Shown here in pieces: positions 18,476-25,374 of a DNA stretch of 64,000 nt. The notes under the pieces were generated by a model. It saw only the letters and a list, made by a program, of their open reading frames with translations, made no database searches and was not told the origin of the DNA. Numbering within the stretch: position 1 is the first letter of the stretch; each line of letters begins with the position of its first letter. The position numbers and the translations under genes are program-made. The stretch is from CAVUCE01 sp963739985 (GTDB lineage: Bacteria; Bacteroidota; Ignavibacteria; Ignavibacteriales; Ignavibacteriaceae): the NCBI GenBank assembly GCA_963739985.1, contig CAVUCE010000022.1, positions 1-64,000 on the forward strand. Direction: 5' to 3'.

Positions 18476-18570
18476 TTACAAAAATTGGACTCGCGCTTTA
18501 AGGTGTTGTATATGCTCGTTTTGGAGTACAAAAATTAGAATATGCACTATTCTTGTACCACAATTTGGAC
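18476..18570 (-). promoter_or_regulatory. Three direct repeats, possible NtrC-type enhancer sites
   Basis: Three related sequences lie at 18476-18490, 18526-18540 and 18555-18570. In minus-strand sense they read GTCCAATTTTTGTAA, TTCTAATTTTTGTAC and GTCCAAATTGTGGTAC. They stand roughly 75-180 bp upstream of the possible sigma-54 promoter, the usual distance for upstream activator sites. They lie immediately after the activator gene itself. Spacings are 50 and 29 bp. Binding is inferred from position and repetition only. Confidence 0.35.
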
Positions 18571-18580
18571 AAATGCCGTA

Positions 18581-19933
18581 TTATGATTTATTTTCAACTA
18601 ATTGATAGAGTGCAATTTTGTTGTATAAAGTTGTTTTAGTGATACCCAATATTTTACTTGCTTGCGTCTTATTCCAGTTTACTTGTTCAAGTACAAATTC
18701 AATGTGACTCTTCTCAGCATCTGCAAGACTTATAAGTTTTTTCTGAACAGGCTTTGGCATGGTGTGCGGAATAAAGTTAAAATACTCTTTTTCAAGTGAG
18801 TTGCCCTGAGCTAATAAAACTGCATTCATCAGTGTATTTTCGAGCTCTCTTACATTTCCAACCCATTCATGATTTTTAAGCATTTCCATAACTTCATAAG
18901 GAATAGTATTTACATTTTTATGAACTTCAATATTTATTTTACGTAAAAAGTGAACGACTAATTTTGGTATCTCTTCTCTTCTTTCTCTTAGTGGAGGAAC
19001 ATTAATAGCGAATATATTTAAACGATAAAAAAGATCTTCTCTAAACTCACCACTTTCAACCATTTCTCTTAAGTTCCTATTTGTAGCTGCAACTATCCTA
19101 GCCTTCATTGGAATTGCTTTTTCACCGCCTACGGGTTCAAATTCTTTTTCCTGGATGACTCTCAGTAATTTAACTTGTAAATTTTGAGAGAATTCGGAAA
19201 TCTCATCAAGAAAAATAGTTCCATTACCAGCCAGTTCAAATTTACCTCTCTTATTTCTTGTCGCCCCCGTAAAAGCTCCTTGAATGTGTCCAAATAACTC
19301 ACTTTCCAATAATGATTCAGTTAAAGCAGAGCAGTTAACAGCTATAAAAGGTTCATTTTTTGTGATTCCACGATAATGGATCATTCTAGTAATAAGTTCT
19401 TTTCCCGTACCGCTTTCTCCCTGGATCAAAACATTAACGCGAGTTGCAGACACTTTCCCGATCTTCTTAAAAATCTCCCTCATATGATCGGTTTCGCCGC
19501 CAATCATATAATTCTTAAGAATATATTCATCATTATCTCCACCGAGAGCAATAACCATCTGCTCACGATTCTTTTTATTCTCCAATGTTTTTTTAACGAC
19601 CAGTTTGATTCTCTGCAGATCATATGATTTTTCAAAATAATCGTAAGCATCCAGCTGCATCGCTTTAATAATGGTTTCGGTATCTTCAAATGCGGTCACA
19701 ACAATTACGGCTATGTTGCTATCATATTCTTTAACTTGCCGAAGTACTTCGAGACCATCTATACCCGGCATCTTTAAATCAGTAATTACAATATCAGGAC
19801 TTTCCTTCTTAACATACTCAATGCCTAGTTCGCCACTTGATACATAATCAACTTGGTCGAAGGATTGAGAAAGAAATGTTTTTAGTGTATCGGAAAACGC
19901 TTTATCATCATCAATTAATAAAATTTTATCCAT
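18581..19933 (-). CDS. NtrC-family sigma-54-dependent response regulator
   Basis: This 450-residue regulator has three modules. Residues 1-120 are a receiver with the acidic pocket DDD at 8-10, phospho-acceptor Asp52 (ITDLKMPGIDG) and Lys102. Residues about 143-370 are the AAA+ sigma-54 activation domain: Walker A GESGTGKE at 172-179, the sigma-54 contact loop GAFTGA at 219-224, Walker B TIFLDEI around 239-245 and the arginine-finger region RERREEIP. Residues about 405-445 form a Fis-type DNA-binding helix-turn-helix (NKTQASKILGITKTTLYNKI). All key residues are present, so it should be active. It begins one base after the stop of the histidine kinase gene, indicating translational coupling and a cognate pair. 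Likely targets are the CheW-like gene and the polysaccharide operon. Confidence 0.95.
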   Translation of the reverse strand: MDKILLIDDDKAFSDTLKTFLSQSFDQVDYVSSGELGIEYVKKESPDIVITDLKMPGIDGLEVLRQVKEYDSNIAVIVVTAFEDTETIIKAMQLDAYDYFEKSYDLQRIKLVVKKTLENKKNREQMVIALGGDNDEYILKNYMIGGETDHMREIFKKIGKVSATRVNVLIQGESGTGKELITRMIHYRGITKNEPFIAVNCSALTESLLESELFGHIQGAFTGATRNKRGKFELAGNGTIFLDEISEFSQNLQVKLLRVIQEKEFEPVGGEKAIPMKARIVAATNRNLREMVESGEFREDLFYRLNIFAINVPPLRERREEIPKLVVHFLRKINIEVHKNVNTIPYEVMEMLKNHEWVGNVRELENTLMNAVLLAQGNSLEKEYFNFIPHTMPKPVQKKLISLADAEKSHIEFVLEQVNWNKTQASKILGITKTTLYNKIALYQLVENKS

Positions 19934-19934
19934 A

Positions 19935-22559
19935 TTACCGTTGTTTCTTGAAAAGAAGTTCGAAAATTGTTGAACCCGGTTGAGAAGATTTTAATTTGAT
20001 TTCACCGTCATGCAGTTCCATGATCTTTCTTACAATAGCCAACCCCAATCCGGTCCCGGAAGTCTTTGTTGAATAAAAAGGATCAAATATTCTTTCCTTC
20101 GATTTTATTCCAGCTCCGTCATCTTTAATATATATATGGACCCCATCAGTTTTTACTTCACTGAATATCTCAATCGTACCGTTAAAAGAAATAGCATCAA
20201 TTGCATTTTCAAATAAATTCATAAACACCGATTGTAAGTTCAGGTAATCTCCTTTTACTTTAATACCGGGTAATAAATTAAAGATATGAATTTTCTTTTG
20301 TTTCAGTAAAGGCGATAGAAGTTCCATGATTTTTTCAGCTAATAAATGGAGATCAATATCAATTTTGATAAGACTTAAATGTTTTGAAAAATGAAGAACA
20401 TCTTTTAGTAATTTATTTAAATGATCAACCTCTCCCCTCATCAATGATAAAGGGTTTAAAACACTAGTCGGGAGCTCCGTTTCCTTTGAGATTAAGTCAA
20501 GATAATTCTTAATAGAAGCTAACGGGCTTTTAATTTCGTGAGACAAGTAGGCAGATGTTTTACCTAAGGCTGCCAATTCCTCCGTATTCTTCAATTTCTC
20601 TTCCGCAATTTTGTATTCAGTAACATCATGGTAAATTCCTAATAAAAGAGTATTTCCGTCCAAACCGTCAATAAAAGAATAACTAACATTTAAGTATAAT
20701 TGCTTACCATTGTGAAGGATTGAATGGGAGTAACGCTGATTAGAAAAACTCTTATCAACAAATTGTTTCTTATATTTTAATAAATGATTATTGCTTTCAG
20801 AATCTTCCAATTGATAAACAATCGAAAATGGTTCGTTTAGTAATTCAACTTCACTTTTACCAAATAATTTACAGAACGCATTATTAACACTTATGATTCT
20901 TCCCTCAGCATCAGTTAATCTCATTCCGTCATAAGATTTTTCCCAAATTGATCTAAAACGTTTTTCTGAATACTTAATAGCATTTTCAGAAATTTTTCTT
21001 GCCGTTATATCTCTTTGAATCGCCAAAAAGTTAATAATATGACCGTTCTCATCTATAACGGGATCCACGGTTTCTTCAACGTAAATTTCTTCACCATCTT
21101 TAGATTTATTTATAAGTTCGCCGTGAAATCGTTTCTTCTCTAAAATTTTCTTCCAAAATTTTTCGTATAGTTTTGAGCCATTTTTGCCGCTATTTAATAT
21201 CCTCGGGGTTTCCTTACCTATAACATCTTCTTTTTCATAACCATAAAGCGAAGTAAAAGCTGGATTAATAAAACTTATCACACCCTCAATGTCAGTCATA
21301 AAAATTACTTCGCCGGAAGCATCTACTGCTTTTTTAAGTTTTAGTACATTTTCTTCGGTATGGATTTTTTGAGTTACATCTCTAAAAATAGTCAGCATCA
21401 AAACTTCTTTATTAAACAGAGGAAGATCACTCTTAGGCTCAACAAGAGTACTAACTATATCAAAAAACTTTGAAGCGCCGCTCTTAAGTTTTAACACTCC
21501 AGTATAATATGATTTAAAGTTTTTAGTGTTAAAGGAATTTCTAATTTTCTCATGAGCATCAAAATAAGATTCAGGATTTCCGTCGGCATAAATTTCGTAG
21601 AATAGTTTCCCAATAAGTTCATCACGAGACATTTCCACGAGTTCACAAAATGCATTATTTACATCAAGAATATATCCATCATGATCCAATAATCTCATTC
21701 CGTCAAGGCTATGCTCCCATACGGCAAGGAAACGGGAAACAGATGTTTTTAATGCCTCTTCATTCTGCTTCTGTTTTGTTATATCTCGAATTATTAAATT
21801 AAAAATGTGTTTTTCTGATCGGGTAACGCGGGCTTCAAAATGATATTGAACATTTGAAAAGTAAAAGGGGAATTGGAAATATTCAATATTTTTTAGATTT
21901 TGAATTTTTTGAAATGCTTTTATTATTCTTTTTACAATATATTGAGGAAATATAGAATCAATTTTTTGCCCAACCAATTCATTTTGCTCGTAGCTATTCA
22001 ATTCTAGATCAAAGTACTTGAAATCAAGTATAGACGCCATTTTATCAAGCTTAAACAAGAACTCGGGCATTGCCTTAAAATCACGTTCCAGTTTTAACAT
22101 CGAATTCCAAAAACTATCCATAGTTCTTTTGGAATCACCGCATAAATCGACCAAACATTTATATCCGACAATAATACCGTCTTCATTAAAAATCGGATTA
22201 ACTCTCAGGGAGACATCAATAAAGACATTATCACCTTTATTACAAGTTAATTTTATTACCTGTTTATTAGCTGATTTTTCGAAAATATCAAGGACTTCAT
22301 TCTCAGAATCGTTTAATATAAAAACATCATCAAGTTTGGTTTTCTTTAGATTGGCAAGAGTATATTTGAAATGATTTAAAAAACTTCGATTAGCATAAAT
22401 AAATTTATAGCTAACATCAATGAAGAATACAAATTCATTTGAATCCGAATTTTCCTCCTCAAAGATATTGATACTATCTACCAATACTCTATGATATTTT
22501 TCCATCTCTTTGCTGCGAGTATTAATATGTAGAGAATTATTCCTCTCAGTACCCCCCAT
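19935..22559 (-). CDS. Cytosolic multi-PAS sensor histidine kinase
   Basis: This 874-residue protein has no membrane helix or signal peptide. About five PAS domains follow one another (FVFFIDVSYKFIYANRSFL; FLFKLDKMASILDFKYF; DGMRLLDHDGYILDVNNAF; VIFMTDIEGVISFINPAF; DGMRLTDAEGRIISVNNAF). They are linked by PAC-like ends such as FLAIQRDITARK. A HisKA domain follows with His near residue 673 (LSHEIKSPLASIKNYLDL), then an ATPase domain with the N-box NLFENAIDAI near 786, the G1 box DDGAGI and GTGLGLAIV near 838. PAS3 and PAS5 are close to each other in sequence, suggesting internal duplication. It should sense a cytoplasmic signal and phosphorylate the adjacent NtrC-type regulator. The ATG at 22557-22559 has only a weak upstream purine run. 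Confidence 0.93.
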   Translation of the reverse strand: MGGTERNNSLHINTRSKEMEKYHRVLVDSINIFEEENSDSNEFVFFIDVSYKFIYANRSFLNHFKYTLANLKKTKLDDVFILNDSENEVLDIFEKSANKQVIKLTCNKGDNVFIDVSLRVNPIFNEDGIIVGYKCLVDLCGDSKRTMDSFWNSMLKLERDFKAMPEFLFKLDKMASILDFKYFDLELNSYEQNELVGQKIDSIFPQYIVKRIIKAFQKIQNLKNIEYFQFPFYFSNVQYHFEARVTRSEKHIFNLIIRDITKQKQNEEALKTSVSRFLAVWEHSLDGMRLLDHDGYILDVNNAFCELVEMSRDELIGKLFYEIYADGNPESYFDAHEKIRNSFNTKNFKSYYTGVLKLKSGASKFFDIVSTLVEPKSDLPLFNKEVLMLTIFRDVTQKIHTEENVLKLKKAVDASGEVIFMTDIEGVISFINPAFTSLYGYEKEDVIGKETPRILNSGKNGSKLYEKFWKKILEKKRFHGELINKSKDGEEIYVEETVDPVIDENGHIINFLAIQRDITARKISENAIKYSEKRFRSIWEKSYDGMRLTDAEGRIISVNNAFCKLFGKSEVELLNEPFSIVYQLEDSESNNHLLKYKKQFVDKSFSNQRYSHSILHNGKQLYLNVSYSFIDGLDGNTLLLGIYHDVTEYKIAEEKLKNTEELAALGKTSAYLSHEIKSPLASIKNYLDLISKETELPTSVLNPLSLMRGEVDHLNKLLKDVLHFSKHLSLIKIDIDLHLLAEKIMELLSPLLKQKKIHIFNLLPGIKVKGDYLNLQSVFMNLFENAIDAISFNGTIEIFSEVKTDGVHIYIKDDGAGIKSKERIFDPFYSTKTSGTGLGLAIVRKIMELHDGEIKLKSSQPGSTIFELLFKKQR

Positions 22560-22831
22560 GTAAACCCCGATTATATTATAGCTTAATTGTTTTGAGACAT
22601 TGAACTGTCAACTAATTATAACGATATACTACTTGAAAATATACTTACTAATTTTCTAAAAGAAAATAATTATATACATGCAATAACCATCTGCGCGGTA
22701 AGCACATAGATTAACTGAGGTTAGGTAAATTAAATTTTTGTTAATATTTATTATTTACTGATTTAATAATTTAACTTTAAATGCATTTAAATCAAACAGA
22801 ATAAACGCCCTCTACTTATAGTTAAATAAGG

Positions 22832-22859
22832 AAAAGACGGCTAGTTTAAGCCGCCTTTT
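22832..22859. terminator. Bidirectional terminator-like hairpin
   Basis: An 11-bp stem with one mismatch and a 6-base loop (GACGGCT-AGTTTA-AGCCGCC core) is flanked by AAAA on the left and TTTT on the right, so either strand gives a U-run. No recognised gene ends nearby on either strand. It may terminate a transcript from the remnant region to its right or an unseen small RNA to its left. Confidence 0.45.
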
Positions 22860-22939
22860 CTACCATCGATCTCCCCCCTAATATTATTTCTCTTATGACT
22901 TTTACTTAAAATCTTTGTATGTAAATGAAGTAAAAATAG

Positions 22940-23101
22940 AAATCGAATAAATATATTTCATTATTTTCACCACTTGAAACTGGTAACGCATCAACCATAT
23001 ATTCAACTTTAGATCAGAAAAATAAGAAGAGTACAATTTTAACAATTGTAAAAAACGGACAGTATAAAGGGAATATTCCAAAACTAGAAGAGCAGAACTG
23101 A
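22940..23101 (+). pseudogene. Short ORF remnant without start codon
   Basis: A 53-codon open frame between two stops has no ATG or plausible ribosome site, yet its composition looks protein-like (NGQYKGNIPKLEEQN; LFSPLETGNASTIYSTLDQK). It may be the tail end of a lost gene. The family was not recognised. Chance openness cannot be excluded in DNA this AT-rich. Confidence 0.2.
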
Positions 23102-23427
23102 TATCTTATTTAATTATAACTAAAAATATAATCAAAATTAAGTTAATTTTTTGCCCGAAATATACTCAACTTTTTGAAGATCGCGTCCAAAAAATTCTTT
23201 CGGCGACTCCCCTAAAATACTATTGTTAGATTTTAAGTTTGTATCTGTTAATATCTTACTTTATATATCAAATCGATCTAATCCGGTTCATAATTTATTA
23301 TTCCAGCATGTTCGGTTAATAAGTTAATTATTCTTTTGATTCTTATCATTTCAATTAAATAATAAGTTGTTATGTTATAAATGATGTGATAAACTGAAAT
23401 AAGAAGTTTTATGGAAAAGGAGAAGCA

Positions 23428-24192
23428 ATGTTAAGAAGTTTAAAAGAATTAATCGGATACAACATAAATGCAGTTGACGGGGATTTTGGAAATGTTAACG
23501 GATTTTATTTTGATGATGAAACCTGGATAATAAGATATTTGCTTGTTAATACTAATAAATGGCTGCCTGGCAGAACATTTTTAATTTCTCCACAATCATT
23601 AAAGAAATTAAGTGAAGAAAAGAATGAATTTAATGTGAAACTTACGAAAAAGCAGATAGAACAAAGTCCAAGAATGGAACAAGATAAACCTGTCTCAAGG
23701 CAGCACGAAATTGAATTATCGGAATATTACGGCTGGCAATCTTATTGGATTGGAGCAGGTGCAGGATATGTTCCCGGAACAGGTTTAGTTAGTCCACCTG
23801 TTCCAGCTCGACCTGAAAATGAACTAAGGCAATTAAAGCGACAAAAAGATCAAGGGGACCCTCATCTAAGAAGTTCGCAAGAAGTTATTGGTTACCAAAT
23901 ACATACAAAAAAGAATAAAATTGGTCATGTTGAAGATATTATAGCCGATACTGAAAGCTGGATATTAAGATACATTGTAATTGATACGAGAAATTGGCTT
24001 CCCGGAGGTAAGAAAGTAATTGTTGCCATCCCATGGATTGAAAGAATCGATTGGTCAAGTTCAGAAGTTTATGTTGATTTACTTAAAGAAGATATTGAGA
24101 ATGCTCCTGAATTTGAAGATTTAAATTTCCTAAATAGGCAATACGAAAATTCTATCTATGATCATTATAGGAAAATTAAATATTGGGAATAA
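23428..24192 (+). CDS. Double PRC-barrel domain protein
   Basis: This 254-residue protein has two homologous PRC-barrel domains. Residues about 3-75 include LKELIGYNINAVDGDFGNVN and WIIRYLLVNTNKWLPG. Residues about 150-225 include SQEVIGYQIHTKKNKIGHVE and WILRYIVIDTRNWLPGG. The linker is glycine- and proline-rich (AGAGYVPGTGLVSPPVPARP). There is no signal peptide. PRC-barrels occur in photosynthetic reaction-centre H subunits, RimM and many stress-related small proteins, so the role is structural or regulatory and not known. A clear AAGGAG ribosome site lies 6 bp before the ATG. The GalT-like gene follows after 63 bp on the same strand. Confidence 0.85.
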   Translation: MLRSLKELIGYNINAVDGDFGNVNGFYFDDETWIIRYLLVNTNKWLPGRTFLISPQSLKKLSEEKNEFNVKLTKKQIEQSPRMEQDKPVSRQHEIELSEYYGWQSYWIGAGAGYVPGTGLVSPPVPARPENELRQLKRQKDQGDPHLRSSQEVIGYQIHTKKNKIGHVEDIIADTESWILRYIVIDTRNWLPGGKKVIVAIPWIERIDWSSSEVYVDLLKEDIENAPEFEDLNFLNRQYENSIYDHYRKIKYWE

Positions 24193-24255
24193 AAAAAAGT
24201 TAAAATGATATGAGAATTCTATAAAGAAATATTTTATAATATACTTAAAAGCAAT

Positions 24256-25260
24256 ATGAGTAAAAATCAAATTAGACAAAATAAAGCAACAAAAGAATGG
24301 ATAATTTATGCGCCTGATAGAGGCGATCGCCCGAAAGACTTTAAAAAAGAGGGCGATAACTCTAGAAAACATTTACCTAAATATGATGATAAATGTCCAT
24401 TCTGTGCAGGTAATGAAAAGATGATCAAAAGAATTTTTCTTGAAAAACAATTAAAAGGGAAAAACATTTGGCAAACTCGTGTAATACCAAATAAATATCC
24501 GGCATTGTTACATTCAAATTCGCCTGAAAGAATAAAAGAAGACATTTATATCAAGATGAAAAGTTTTGGGCGTCATGAAGTAATCATCGAAAGTCCGAAT
24601 CATAATGATGATATTTCAACTCTAACAAATGATCAAATTAAAATATTGATTGACACATACCATCAAAGATACAATGATGTTATGAGAGAACATAAAAACA
24701 TGATTCCTATTATTTTCAGAAATCACGGAAAGAGAGCCGGCACTTCCCTTTTACATCCTCATTCGCAATTAATAGTAACCGGATTTGTGCCTCATCATAT
24801 CAGATGGAGAGAAATTCAGGCACAACAATATTATGATGAATGGGGCAGATGTGTTTTTTGTGATATCTTAAAATATGAAGCAAACTCAGATAAAAGAGTA
24901 ATAAAAGAGTCGAAATCAATGATTTCTTTTGTGCCTTATGCAGCCGAAGTGCCTTTCGAGGTTTGGATAATGCCTAAAAATCACCAAGCAGATTTTGGTA
25001 AGATTACCGAACAAGAGAAATTAGATTTATCAAAAATGTTGAAAAAGATATTAACTATTTACAATAATAAATTAAACGATCCGGATTATAATTATATTAT
25101 TAATACCTCAGCCAGATATAAATCAGATGAACCTCATCTACATTGGTACCTGCAAATTAGACCTAGATTAATAACAAAAGCAGGGTTTGAAATCGGTTCA
25201 GGTTTGAGTATCAATCCTTCAATTCCGGAAGATGATGCTAAATTTCTTAGAGAGAAATAA
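24256..25260 (+). CDS. galT: GalT-family galactose-1-phosphate uridylyltransferase
   Basis: This 334-residue HIT-superfamily protein moves nucleotidyl groups between hexose 1-phosphates and UDP-sugars in the Leloir pathway. The catalytic motif is LLHPHSQLIVTG, with the nucleophilic His in HPHSQ. Two zinc-site pairs are seen, CPFCAGNE near residue 48 and CVFCDIL near 198. The C-terminal half holds FEVWIMPKNHQADF and PHLHWYLQIRPRL. The opening RQNKATKEWIIYAPDRGDRP is typical of bacterial and archaeal GalT-like proteins. Related enzymes with ADP-glucose specificity have the same layout, so the exact nucleotide is uncertain. It may feed nucleotide sugars to the polysaccharide genes. Confidence 0.85.
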   Translation: MSKNQIRQNKATKEWIIYAPDRGDRPKDFKKEGDNSRKHLPKYDDKCPFCAGNEKMIKRIFLEKQLKGKNIWQTRVIPNKYPALLHSNSPERIKEDIYIKMKSFGRHEVIIESPNHNDDISTLTNDQIKILIDTYHQRYNDVMREHKNMIPIIFRNHGKRAGTSLLHPHSQLIVTGFVPHHIRWREIQAQQYYDEWGRCVFCDILKYEANSDKRVIKESKSMISFVPYAAEVPFEVWIMPKNHQADFGKITEQEKLDLSKMLKKILTIYNNKLNDPDYNYIINTSARYKSDEPHLHWYLQIRPRLITKAGFEIGSGLSINPSIPEDDAKFLREK

Positions 25261-25374
25261 TTGTCTACTCTAATGATGAACTATTATCTTCTTTCTAATT
25301 TTTTGTACTCCGTCTTCGTCCTGCCGGATTACAGCGAGAAAGTTCATTACAAAATAACAACGGACATAGTTAAA

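Larger units (their letters stand above)
22560..23427. other. Long gene-poor divergent intergenic region
   Basis: This 868-bp gap separates the kinase operon (leftward) from the PRC-barrel gene (rightward). It must hold both promoters, though no clear -35/-10 or sigma-54 pair was recognised. It also contains AACCATCTGC at 22685-22694 (similar to the 166-bp repeat start), a terminator-like hairpin at 22832-22859 and two short open frames that look like gene remnants (22940-23101 plus strand; about 23138-23255 minus strand, containing ESPKEFFGRDLQKVEYIS). Confidence 0.5.

Noticed and set aside
22018..22374. 118-codon plus-strand frame inside the histidine kinase gene
   Set aside because: Antisense to a clear PAS-domain region, with low-complexity serine/leucine composition and no ribosome site.
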